This document shows positions 46,690-57,179 of a DNA stretch of 64,000 nucleotides, in pieces. The position numbers and the translations under genes are program-made. The stretch is from Hymenopus coronatus. Lineage: Eukaryota > Arthropoda > Insecta > Mantodea > Hymenopodidae. The DNA lies in the NCBI GenBank assembly GCA_030762935.1, contig CM060899.1, positions 15,173,001 to 15,237,000 of the forward strand, in the 5' to 3' direction. Numbering within the stretch: the stretch's first letter is position 1; every line of letters begins with the position of its first letter. The notes below the pieces were generated by a model that saw nothing but the letters and a program-made list of their open reading frames with translations, had not been told where the DNA came from and did not search any database.

Positions 46690-47610
46690 TTTACACAGGC
46701 AAACAGAAGATTTCCAGCAGGGTAATCTGATGTGGCTATGAGGGAAGACATTGTGCTCCACTTACATCCTAGCTCAATAATAGTCCTGAGGGAGCAGTGT
46801 GATTATGTGAAGTACTGCATGTGAAGAGGATTAATGATGTCATCTAATATATCCAGAGGCTGCCCCAGGGTAAGAGATTCTGGGACATATATATCCTATC
46901 CAGTAACTATCCTGAAGAGACAGCATTGTGACTACATGTCATACATTGTGGTGAAGAGGATTAATGATGTAATCTACTCTATCCAGAGACTACCCTGTTG
47001 AAAGAGATTTTGAATACACTTAGATCCTAGAGCAGTAACAGGCCTAAGAAAGGAATAGTGTCGCTATGTGTTATACCTTGTGGTAAAGAGGATTAATGAT
47101 GTCATCTACTATATCGAGAGACTACCCTGAGGGAAGAAATTTGGAGCACTTATATCCTAGCCCAACAACAGGCCTGAGGAGGGAGCAATGTAACTACATT
47201 CTGCCTCATGGTGTAGAGGATTTATGTCATCATCAACTGCATCCAGAGTCTGTCACGAGGGAAGAGGCTGTGGTATACCTAGATCCCATCTCACTAAATG
47301 TCCTGAGAAGGGGGCACTGTGACTATATGCTATACTTCTTACAGAAGAGGTTAATAACATTATATACTGTATCCAGAGATTATCCTCAGGGAAGATGATG
47401 TGCTTCACCTAGATCCTTGCCCAGTAACAGTCCTGAGAAGGGGGCAGTGCAACTATGTGTCATACCATGTAGTGAAAAGGATTAGTGACATCTACTGTAT
47501 CCAGAGACTACCCTGAAGAAAAGGCTGTGGTACACATAGATCCTGGCCAAGTAACAGCCCTGATGAGACAGAAGTGTAACTACAACCCCCAAATGCATGT
47601 GCAGGTCATT
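46690..47610. repeat. Satellite-like tandem repeat, unit about 130 bp
   Basis: GAGGATTAATGATGTCATCTACT and its variants recur at 46,826, 46,956, 47,088, 47,216, 47,347 and about 47,476, a period of 128-132 bp. Companions are GACTACCCTGAGGGAAGA and TAGATCCTAGCCCAGTAACAG. Two or more units recur in reverse at 63,640-63,880. Confidence 0.85.
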
Positions 47611-47749
47611 CTTTTTTGTCATATGGCAGATGCACCAAGAATGTCTACGTAAGGTCACCATTGATTGAGATATGCGCAGAATTGCTTTATATAGGTACTC
47701 CACATTCTTGCAAGTGTGTAGACCTCAGTAGATTGAATATGACACATTA

Positions 47750-47960
47750 TGCTTTGTTTTTAATAAAACACTTTTAGTACTAAGGCACTATAAATGATGA
47801 CATTGATGATATATTGAGTGAAGATGGAGCACCAGTGGAATTTGAGGAATTCGAGAACCAAGAGAAAACCTGCTGCTTTGTCCACCACAAATCCCATATA
47901 CAATTGCTTCCGTAGGTGAGAGACATGTGGTCTACTCACTCTCCCATGGCGCGGCACATC
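47750..47960 (-). mobile_element. SINE relic (copy S7), diverged
   Basis: Minus orientation, with ATGATGACATTGATGATATATTGAGTGAAGATGGAGCACCAGTGG and a CCACCACAAATCCCAT block, then a damaged tRNA head. It lies between the satellite and the 41-nt exon and has no evident counterpart in the right arm. Confidence 0.75.
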
Positions 47961-48337
47961 ACATAATGTCCTGCAGTTCTAGAAATTTTTTAGTTTGTGA
48001 TCAGAGCTATAAAAGGAGGACAACCTGGCATTCAGGAAGTCAATTGCAACAGAAAGCTTGGAGAGTGTAGTTTGATTAGAGAGAAACAAAGCAGTTGACA
48101 ATGGACTGAATTAACATCAAAATGAAGGGAATTTAAAGTTTCATCAGCTATTGAAATAAAAACTTTTGTTGCAAATTTTGTTAATGTGGGGACAGTTACT
48201 GACACAAGTTGGAGAACGAATTGCGTAAAATACTAAATGTTTGGAGAACAGTCCTATGATTTACATTAACAAGGAATATGCATGAGAAGATGAAATTGTA
48301 GAGAAATGAGGAATATATTGAGATCTAAAAGTCATAC

Positions 48338-48378
48338 CTTATTGATTCTGTTGAAGGGAAGCTCTCATCCACCCAGTC
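48338..48378 (-). CDS. Zinc-finger gene 1, 41-nt internal exon
   Basis: Flanked by acceptor TTATGTTACAG and donor AAG|GTATGA. It encodes DWVDESFPSTESI plus two bases of an arginine codon completed by the G at 40,917. Phase 0 on entry and phase 2 on exit match both neighbouring exons. The exon and both splice sites are conserved in the other arm at 63,096-63,136, which is strong support that it is real. Confidence 0.88.
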
Positions 48379-49619
48379 CTGTAACATAATTACGTTCATT
48401 AAAGTATTTAACAATGCAATGAAAAGACCAAATTGTTCTCCATAAAATTGGAACACATGGATATGAGACAATACTGCATAGATTATAGAAATATTATGTA
48501 GCACTTTCAGTGTAACTTAAGGCATATTATGTGATATGTAAATTACACCAGTGTAATTAAATTATTTCTTTTTCAGAGAAGTGTCTGAGTAAACATTTTA
48601 GTGAACATTTTTTATTTCAGAAAATTAAGATTTCTTGAACAAATTATTTCTGACTGAAAAATATGTAATATTAAAACTGGACATTTCCATTGAAATTACA
48701 CAATGATTTGAATAATCAGAAGTTGTGATAGAGAGATGTTTATTAAAACTCCAAAAGTGGAAAATATTTACCACTTTGCAATACATTATTCAGAGATGGG
48801 AAAACCAGCAGCAACAATAACAGTTTTATAAATATTGTAACTCAATAACACTCTAGGTATAAAATGCATTTAAACTGTATTATGCTGAAATATTTTGCAC
48901 AGAATATGTAGATTACTTAAATAAGTAATTTGAGATAGGCGACTTATGGCCTGTTTATTGAAATTTCAAAGTAATGGTTATAAGTTTCTGAAGTGCAAGT
49001 ATGCCACATATGCGGCACTTCGTCTGGAATGAAAAAAATAATAATAAAAAGCATTTACTCTATGACAGAAATCGAACTCATAACCTTTGGGATAGCAGTT
49101 TCTCATGTTACACATTAAGCCACCAGAGCAGCTGAAAAAATGCCTCCAGACTAGGCTGCATAACTCAAGAATGTAGTTAATGAATGCTGCTGGGTGTCAC
49201 ACTGCCAAGTGATTCATTTGAGATTTTACAGATTTTTGAGCCATTAAATTATGAGAACACTTATAATGAGCTGCTAAAAATCAATATTTCTATACTTGAG
49301 CAGCAGTTTGAAAGACATTCTAAGCCATTTTTTCAGCCTGCTTTGCTTTAACACTGACTTATGAGCACCTGATACCCACAAGTTTGACCTTATGTAGCTG
49401 CGCTATGTTTATCCAGGAACCATGCATTGCCGATCAGAAATTACTTATATCAGTCACATGCACAATCTCACAAATTATTTCTGTGTAGTTCATTAACACT
49501 CTGTATATTCCACTTTGGGTTCCATTGGCAGGTTTCCATTATGCACTTATGGTGTCTTTTAGGAGTTAAGTGAACACCTTTGTATTTTAAAATGTAAACT
49601 TTTAAAACATCAATAAAAT

Positions 49620-49700
49620 TAAGTCTACCTCTTTAGTAAGGTGGTATTAAATTAGCCTCCTATTCAAGAGGTTCCAAGTTTGATATCCATATTTTTATTT
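49620..49700 (+). repeat. tRNA-like relic in the left arm
   Basis: GGTGGTATTAAATTAGCCTCC, then CAAGAGGTTCCAAGTTTGATATCC, looks like a tRNA D-arm to T-arm. The mirrored copy is at 62,385-62,460. Too damaged to be a working tRNA gene. It could be an old SINE head. Confidence 0.5.
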
Positions 49701-50070
49701 AATTTTTCTGAACTTTGTGTGTAGTAAGCTTTTGAATGCCTAATAATTGATTATTTTCGGATTTTGAATTACATTTTCAAATGTTTCTTTTGTTTTTAAA
49801 ATAATGATGAATGTTCTCATTCATATAATGTATATTATACAGTAGAAAAAGGGTTTACTAAACATGAAAAAAAAACCAAAAAAAAAACACCTCTCTATGT
49901 CATATGGTACCCATTTATTACTAATAATTTAAAATCCTGCACTAAAATTGCTTGGCAATTTTCAGAGGTACCCATTTATTACTAATAATTTAAAACCCGG
50001 CACTAAAATTGCTTGGCACTTTTCAGATACTATTTTGCTATTTGGCTGGAAGTAAAACTGTTATTTTAAT
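49685..50070 (+). repeat. Dispersed repeat R2, copy 1, with internal 68-bp duplication
   Basis: Matches 57,180-57,520 in the same orientation (blocks TATTATACAGTAGA.AAA, CTCTCTATGTCAT, TTATTACTAATAATTTA and TTTGCTATT.GGCTG). Inside it, GGTACCCATTTATTACTAATAA recurs at 49,908 and 49,967, a local tandem duplication. It has no counterpart in the right arm. Confidence 0.7.
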
Positions 50071-50719
50071 TTTGACACTGTAGAAAAACAAACCAGTGAC
50101 AATAGCACAGCATTATTAAAAGAAAACAGCATATAGAACTTCTCATTGGTGCTGAAATTCCATGCCTTTGTGTTAAAATCATGCAAATGTACCACATTCA
50201 GACAGGCAACCTAACAGGTCTTATTGTTTCAGCAGCAGACTGCTAATAAAACCTCAAGTCTGCGGAGATGAAGAAGGGAATGTGTGAAGCAAATTATTAC
50301 ACAACTCTAAGGTCCACACAGCTGTTACCCATTATGTTTCTCTCAAAGATAAAGAAATATCTGAAATAGGCCTTAACATACTCTCAGATTAGAAAACACC
50401 AATAGCAAGGTGTTCCTGATCATACACCCTTGCATAACCCTATCATGAGTTAACAGTTTTGGGGTCATTTCACTTGATCTGACAGGTAACTCTGACCCAG
50501 CTTCTGCTGTTACACTAAACTCCAAATTAAGCTGACAGTATGCAATGCATCAACTTTCTATTCTCCTAAAATGATCAAGTATTTCAAGATGTAAATTGAA
50601 AATATAGCATCCCGAATATTCTTTGCACACTAAGCAACAATACAGTTCTACAGTTCAGTTCCTTGTTTCTGACACAATAAACAAAAATGTAGTTTAGTTT
50701 GTTTGCTATCAAAACTAAC

Positions 50720-51175
50720 CTTAATTCTATCATCAACACATGGAGTTTGTGTGGGAGTTGTTTCCAGCCACCAGAGTTCTTCTTTGATTTCTATCTTGGT
50801 CTCCAGTTCAGAGCCTTTGTTACAAGGATTAACTGCATTTGCAGGAACTTCAGATAAAAACTTTCCCTTGTTTTGTGAGCAAAGGTCTGAGTAACAGCAT
50901 GCTTCGTTCATTTCTATTTTGGTTTCCATTTCAAAGTCACTGTGATATTTTTTGGTCTTTGATACAAGATTCTCAGAAAAATTTTGCCAATCATTTTGTG
51001 GACTAAAGTCTGAATCAACACATTCTTCTTTGATTTCTGTTTTGCACACTTTGTTGCATACAATAGCATCAGTGTAAAACTTTGTTGTAACATCTTTTGA
51101 GAAACTTTCTCGCTTTATCTGTAAAATATCTTCTGAGAAAGAAACCTCTTCCTTAATTTCTTTTTTGATATCCAT
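50720..51175 (-). CDS. Zinc-finger gene 1, N-terminal coding exon (exon runs to 51,224)
   Basis: The exon starts after acceptor TTTTCCACAG at 51,224. The first in-frame ATG is at 51,175 with an in-frame TAG upstream, so this is the likely start. It encodes 152 residues and ends in phase 0 at the donor. The product is acidic with lysine-centred repeats: EIKEE (residues 5-9), TEIKEE, IEMNE and IEIKEE, spaced about 40 residues apart, plus WWLE near the end. I recognise no ZAD, BTB or KRAB domain. Repeated EIKEE resembles the N-termini of some insect poly-finger proteins. At least one upstream non-coding exon must exist. Confidence 0.88.
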
Positions 51176-51423
51176 TTTGCATCTGTCACTTTTGAAGTAC
51201 TCTTCCTAAATTTCAGTACCAAGCCTGTGGAAAAAAAAAAAAGAAAAAAAAAAAGATTAATTAAATATCAATAACTTGAAACAATGAACAAAGAAACAAA
51301 CAAAAGGTAAATTATTTTGCTATATATGATGCGCAGAGAAGTGATGAAAATTTTTACATATTATAGTAGAAAAATGAAAATATTTCCACAGCATATTTAT
51401 TTTATTGATTAAGAGCTACCAGC

Positions 51424-51985
51424 AGGGCCGCATTTACAGCAGGGCAAACCGGGCAATTGCCCAGGGCAACACATTTTAGGGGGCAGCAAAATTTCTGGAA
51501 AGCTGAAAAAAAAAAAAAAAAAAAAAAGCAAGCATAGACACGAAACGTCAAGTTCATTTAAGTTTGCCGCTCGCAGAGGAATATCAATATTGACACAAGT
51601 TGGCTATCCGCACATAGCGGAGACAAAGCGAAATGCATTCCAAAAGTCAGAATCGCTTAATACAGACAAAAAATTGTAAGATCAAGAAGTGTGTGTTGTT
51701 ATTCATTAACGTTAATGGACTATGACAAACTCATAGGGCAAGGAGGAAGCCTCTTGTTATTTACACAGCATAAGTTTTGACATCTAATGTGGGGTGATGC
51801 CTCTTTAGTGTAAGTTCTTTCTATTAAGATGTGTCTACTTAGATTTTAATAAACTCACTTATGGTGTTTGCTACTCATACTTAAGTATCCAAACTAGTGA
51901 AACCATTCTTTATGTTGTGAAAACAACAAATGTTTTTTTTATTTGCCCAGGGGCATCAGAGGTCCGAAATTTGGGCTGGTTACAG
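51424..51985 (+). mobile_element. Possible hAT-like non-autonomous element
   Basis: It begins with CAGGGCCGCATTTACAGCAGGG, a CAGGG-type end common in hAT elements, followed by GGGCAATTGCCCAGGGC and an A-run at 51,509. A related GCCCAGGGGCATCAGAGGTCC block at 51,946 may be the decayed other end. No TSD was found and no coding is present. Confidence 0.4.
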
Positions 51986-52523
51986 GTGAAATGTTTGCCA
52001 AGTGCATAAATCTCTGAAATTTCTAATAAGAATGTGTACATGTCATGTGTTGTTATACATCACTGTGTCTTCTTGCTTATGGGCAACAAATTTTGCAATT
52101 GGCACAAAATTCAAGAGTTTTAAATGGCTCCTGCAGCCCTCAATATTGTTACAAAGAATGACCACAAGAATAACTTCATCACCTTAACTTAAGTTGCATA
52201 AGTTTGAGTTTTGTTGCTCAAATTACAGGTCCAGCAGAGGATCAAAGCTTCAATCCTGCAGATGAAATTTAATTCTTAGATGTTATTCAGAGATACCCAG
52301 ATAACCTCACACTCGGATGCTATTCTTGTAAGTTTGAACCAAAATACTCTGTGAAAATCCATTACTGAGAGTAGGAAAACCTCTCCAAATGTTATATTAG
52401 TGACAATCAGATGTTATTCTTGTAGGTTTCCCCCAAGAAACTTCAAGTGTTACATTAGCCCAAACTTTTATGTTTCCTCCAACATATTCAGTGTACAGCT
52501 TTTACTGACTCTTTCTTTTTTCT

Positions 52524-52733
52524 TTTTTTTGGTAGTGTTTAATGCCCGCTTTTACTTCAATGGCACCGCAGGCGATGACACTGATGATACATGAAAATGG
52601 AGCCCAAGGGAAATCGGAACCCCCCCCCTGCGCCGCTTTGTCCACCACAAATCTCACATGCGGTCGCTTGGGATCCTAATCGGACCGTCCAGGTGAGAGA
52701 CGAATGGTCTGATCACTCGGCCACGGCGCGGCC
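52524..52733 (-). mobile_element. tRNA-derived SINE (copy S8)
   Basis: Minus copy with head GGCCGCGCCGTGGCCGAGTG and a body ending at GGCATTAAACACTACC before an A-run at 52,515-52,530. The B box is damaged. It lies in the centre between the inverted arms. Confidence 0.88.
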
Positions 52734-53039
52734 AATGTTACAGAGATCACGATGACATAAAATTCATTGATCACTAGCAACATGAATCATTTTAGCCACT
52801 GCCTAAAACAAAAAGTGTAATAATGCTATTTCTGTAAAGGTTTACAATTTTTATAATTATATTATAATTAACATAAGGCAGAAAGAAAAATAACCTATAG
52901 AAATAGTTACCAAAAGCTAAATAAAAGCAAACGATATTTTTTGAGAAAGCCATGTTACTGTAGCACATATTTTTTTTTAATATATGGTCTGTAGGTTATT
53001 TAATATAGGTTGTTTTAATTACTTCCAGTTACATTTATT

Positions 53040-53860
53040 TTCTTCTATATACACCAGGACGTAGTGTCACATCTAGCGATGTTTACAAGAGCATTACGTT
53101 AGAAGTACTATTATGTTATACCTATGAAAACAGAAGAAGTAAACTCTGTTATTACTAGCACTGCGGATTTTATAATTTCGTATTTATTTTCTGATTTTAA
53201 TATTATTTTTAAAGTAAGCATACACAACACCTATCGCTGTTGTTTGTTTCCATGTTTTTTGATGCCAAAAGGAATATGGTTGTAAATATGAACCAAAGCC
53301 TGCTAGATATCACAGCATGTCGCATCGATCGCTAGCGGCTAGCATTTGTTGTTAAAGTTTGCACTGTAAATGACGTTCATTGATTAGAGAATAAACATGT
53401 AATTACAAAAGCAGTCGTGCGAAAATAACGCAGCCTGCATCTTTGTTTACTCAGCTCAGGTATAATATAACAGTACTTTTAATTTAATGCACTTGTAAGA
53501 TAATCCCTCTTTTTTTTTTCTCTCTCTTTTTTTGAATCAAATCTAGTAGAAAGACAACCTATATAAATGTGAGTAATGGAATTCTGCTATTTAATCTCTT
53601 CTTTCCTTCATTAAATTTCTTGCATCATAAGAGAAGGATTTCACTCTCGGTCTTAGTAGCCAACGTTTTATTTGTAGTAGTCAACGTTCCGTTCTACGGA
53701 ACCAGGTAATTAAATACATCCTGCGAAATCCATAAGTAATAAGGGAGATAATTTCAAACATGTGACGTCAGGAGGCGAGCAGTTTTTCTAGTTTCTAAAG
53801 TTCACCGATGCGCGTGCAAATCTGGTTTCTTGACCATAGAAATGGTTCTCGTTTCACAAA
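53040..53860. promoter_or_regulatory. CpG-richer island between the divergent zinc-finger genes, candidate promoter region
   Basis: Most of 37-64 kb is nearly free of CpG outside SINEs and retroelements. Here CpGs cluster (for example GTCGCATCGATCGCTAGCGG near 53,320 and GATGCGCGTGC near 53,808). A donor-like CCAG|GTAATT lies at 53,705/53,706 on the plus strand. Both genes need an upstream non-coding exon. This is inference from composition and position. Confidence 0.3.
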
Positions 53861-53984
53861 GTAATGTGCGGAAGTTTTTTTTTTTTAATTTGTATATTAA
53901 TTTGAGCAGATCCAAAGGCAATTTATTTACAAGACAGTTTTCAATACTAATACAAAACTTATTCTATCTATGCAAAACCTCATT

Positions 53985-54024
53985 TTTTTTATAGTGTTTA
54001 ACGCACAGGGCGTTTTGCCCTGTG
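53985..54024. repeat. SINE-tail fragment with a perfect hairpin
   Basis: ATAGTGTTTAACGC (SINE 3' end, minus sense) is followed by CACAGGGC-GTTTT-GCCCTGTG at 54,004-54,024, an 8-bp perfect stem with a 5-nt loop. Function is unknown. Confidence 0.5.
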
Positions 54025-54179
54025 TAGCCGCCATCTAGTGACTATACACACTATCACTGCTTCATATGCAACATCTGTTAAACTAATTGCTTTTCCAAGT
54101 TTTTGAATGAAAGGACAATGGAATGCGAGAGATCTCTGGTTCAAGGAGTAATTAATACAATCACAGTTTTTGGCCAGTC

Positions 54180-55005
54180 AGAAGTTATTGATAAATTAGC
54201 ATTATTGCAGTAAACATTGTGGCAAGGTCATAGCTTAATTTTGTTTTAACTTCTTGGTCTGAAACTTCTCGAAAAAACGTAATATAGATATCAGGCAGTT
54301 AAAAATAGGATGCATGTATGTAAAAAAAAAACCACACACACCCACACCCACACGTTTGAGAAATGCTTGAAATAATTTGTAAGTGCAGAGCAAAAAAGGA
54401 TGAAAAGTATAAGAGATTATCCCAAAGATTATAATGACTTCCACTGTGCACTACATGTATTGCATTCTGAGTCCAAGGAATACACCCTCTATTCTCACAG
54501 TTCTGGTATCAAGCACAAAATTTAATAGTAATTATTTCACACGATAGCTGCTAAAAGGGCGAATTAGGAAGAGGTTTCTTATAAATTGGAGTAGGTCGCA
54601 AATTTCCCTTTCCTTGTTTTTACTTCTGATATTTGAGAAACTACAACCAAGCACCATGCACATATTGACCACTTTAGTGGTATAACATTTACACTCTAAA
54701 TTTACTGCTTAATTTAGCATTTAACAGCACAAAATCACATAAGTACCCTAACCTATGTATTGCAACATTTCCTTCTCCTTGTTTTTTCCTTCTGCTATGT
54801 AAGAAGCCACAACCAATCACCACACATTGTGTTCATCATTATACAGGTTTGAAACCTACAGTCCAAATTTACTGCTTATTTGAAATTTAACACCACAAAA
54901 TCTTATTTTTGGTTGCACATTTAACCCACAAAAGCTGTTCTCATCTCAAATGTTTGTAATAAAAATATTGCGGGTTGACAAAAACATGCTTCACCAAACA
55001 CAATG
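54180..55005 (+). repeat. Dispersed repeat R1, copy 2
   Basis: Same-order matches to 6190-6960. It includes an added CACACACACCC stretch at 54,332. It ends at a CTTCACCAAACACAATG block shared with 6937-6953. No coding recognised. Confidence 0.7.
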
Positions 55006-55077
55006 AATAAAGATAGAGCATTTCCTATCTATTATCTTTATATCTGTGGTTTAACACTTGGTTGTACTACACAGGCA

Positions 55078-55252
55078 CTGCTTGATCCCAAGCGACTGCA
55101 TGTGAGATTTGTGGTGGACAAAGCGGCGCTGGATGGGTTTTTTCCAGCTTCCCCCACCATCGCATTCCACCGGTGCTCCATCTTCATTCATGTATCATCA
55201 GTGTCACCGCCCGCGGTGCCTTAAGTAGGGGTGAGTGTTTAACGCTCCCAAA
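55078..55252 (+). mobile_element. SINE (copy S9), 5' truncated
   Basis: Starts in the tRNA head (CTTGATCCCAAGCGACTGCATG) and runs to an A-run at 55,250-55,259. The next SINE begins immediately, in the opposite orientation. Confidence 0.85.
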
Positions 55253-55258
55253 AAAAAA

Positions 55259-55450
55259 ACAGGCACTGCTGGAAATGACACTGATGATATATGGAATGAA
55301 GATGGAGATCTTAGTGGTATGCAGTGTTGGGGGAAACTGGAGAACCAAGAGAAAAACTGCCCCTAAGCTGCTTTTTCCACTAGAAATCCCACCGACAGTT
55401 GCCTGGGATCTTGGTTAGAGGTAAGTGGTCTAACCACTCTACCAAAATGC
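55259..55450 (-). mobile_element. SINE (copy S10), minus, tail-to-tail with S9
   Basis: Diverged minus copy: GACACTGATGATATATGGAATGAAGATGG through to GTGGTCTAACCACTCT. The two SINE tails meet at about 55,250-55,262 and form an inverted pair. Confidence 0.8.
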
Positions 55451-55966
55451 GACAAAAACCTCGTATTTATAGATAAAAGAATGGTAAATATTGGATAATG
55501 CAAATTACAAGATGACGCTTTCATTGATATCATATAGTACAATGTTTTGCACAGGTATAATTGTAGATCAAAACCAATTAAGTGTTTGTCTTCATCGAAT
55601 ACTGCTTTTAGAAGTGAAGCTTTATGCACTTTAAAATTCAAAGTTTTATAAAAATATAAATGTGTGCAGGAGACTACTCACTGCATTAAAATCTAAATAT
55701 TCATTAAATTTTCAGGCACAAGATTTTGCACTTTTGCCACCATAATAAGACAGAGCATAATGGTTGACTGCACATGAGGTCAACATGGAATCTGAAAGTT
55801 ACATGGCTTGAGGGTTATGTGAATAGTGTGTGCATTTAAATGCATGTAGATTTGTGTGTATATTAATACAGGAAATGGTATATGTGATGTCTAAGATATT
55901 CCTAAGTTAAAAACAAGTGAAATAGAGTGTTACTGCTGCTGCTTTGGCTGTAATGAAGAATTCTTG

Positions 55967-56133
55967 AAAGGAGAGATAACCTGCCATTTGTAAGTATTGC
56001 ATGAATACCCACTTGATATTTCCAAGTGGTTACTGATTAGTTATGTACAGGAGGAGAGATAACCTTCTATTTGTAAGTATTGCATGAATGCCAACTTAAC
56101 ATTTCCCAGTGCTTACTGATTAGTTATGTACAT
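55967..56133. repeat. Tandem duplication, two units of about 83 bp
   Basis: GGAGAGATAACCT...ATTTGTAAGTATTGCATGAAT...TTACTGATTAGTTATGTACA occurs twice in succession with few changes. From 56,134 to 57,180 nothing recognisable follows. Confidence 0.85.
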
Positions 56134-57179
56134 ATTTGAAAATAGAATACTATGTGTGCATGTTTCCTTGGGTGCTCAGCTCCCTAGTCTTCATTCTGTA
56201 TATTTTGCAGTTTTGGAAGAAGAGCAAGGCGACAACATTGTGCCATGAAGTACTATACACCCTGAAATATAGTGGTTCAGTGCTAAGATCTCATTTGATA
56301 TCTAAATCCCAAGGTTCAGGTACATGCATGTGCATAATGTTTCATTTAATAATTCACCTAGTTCTCTGTGAATTAGATGACCGATTCTCTTTAATGGCTG
56401 AGGACCTCAGGTATAACCCTTTCTTTGGTTGACAACACTTTGGAAAGACAAGCTCACTCCTCTTTCCCCTGGCCCTTGCTTCCCTGTCAAGTGCAGAAGA
56501 AAAGGGGTGCACATAGTACTTTATCTACAAGCTAAAAACAATAAGAAAGTGTTTATCAGCAGCATAAGTTTGTGCATTAAAAGTTGTATTTATGAAGTAG
56601 GTTTATAACTTTAAATTAAATGTTCTTTGCAGTTTCCCTTAAGAAAGTAGCAAAAAGAAAATTTGGATAAAGAAATAAAAGTAGAGAATTTTGTACCTTC
56701 AATTTATTGAAACTACTTTGCTGAAGATTGCTTGAAAGGGAAACATTTGGAGGCATGTAGTCAAAAGCAAAGCATAGCCAAGAATTTGGGTGCCCTAAGC
56801 CTCAAAAGGTAGGCAAGAGGGTCTGGGAATCTGAAACGCCATGTTTTCAATAACAATATTTTTATTAATATATTTTTAATATATTTTATGCTGTACTACA
56901 AATTGGCATTAGTTTGTCCTATATAAATGAGATCCCAAAGCGGATGGGCAGGTGGCTAATATGACTTTGTTCCAGCAATAGCTTTTGCTAAATGACTCTT
57001 ATTCATTCAGGATTACGTTGTATATCCTTTTTTACTAGATTTCATGAGTAATTAGTAAAACGTGTGTGCTCACAATGTGTTATGTGTGTCTGTGTTGTTT
57101 TGTGATTTTATTTTTTCAGGTTACGTGAATTCATTCTTTGTGTTTAAAAAAATAAAATACTAGAACAAAACAGGATGTT

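Larger units (their letters stand above)
40918..48337 (-). other. Intron 2 of zinc-finger gene 1
   Basis: Bounded by donor AATAAG|GTATGA at 48,338 and acceptor CATTTCAG at 40,918, both canonical GT-AG. It contains a family B retrotransposon relic, a Penelope-like relic, SINE pieces and a 130-bp satellite. From 40,930 to 43,130 it is AT-rich with nothing recognised. Confidence 0.75.
48379..50719 (-). other. Intron 1 of zinc-finger gene 1 (within coding sequence)
   Basis: Donor AAG|GTTAGT at 50,720 and acceptor ACAG at 48,379. AT-rich. It contains a tRNA-like relic and a 68-bp local duplication. Collinear with the right-arm intron 61,436-63,095. Confidence 0.8.
46640..51300. repeat. Left arm of a large inverted duplication
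   Basis: Matches, in reverse complement, 60,860 to the right edge of the window. Anchors: the zinc-finger N-terminal exon (51,224-50,720 with 60,934-61,435), GATCTGACAGGTAACT near 50,480 (61,690), the GGTTCCATTGGCA block near 49,530 (62,535), a tRNA-like block (49,640 with 62,430), the 41-nt exon (48,338-48,378 with 63,096-63,136), the AGAAAGCTTGGAGAGTGTAG block (48,050 with 63,400) and the 130-bp satellite (46.8-47.6 with 63.64-63.88). The boundaries are approximate, and there are indels between the arms. Confidence 0.85.

Noticed and set aside
46690..47610. CRISPR-like array
   Set aside because: The 130-bp units repeat as wholes with no short repeat/unique spacer alternation, and the DNA is eukaryotic.
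56136..56432. 98-codon plus frame with hydrophobic N-terminus
   Set aside because: It could suggest a membrane protein, but there is no conservation evidence, and it follows a tandem duplication in AT-rich DNA. Likely chance.
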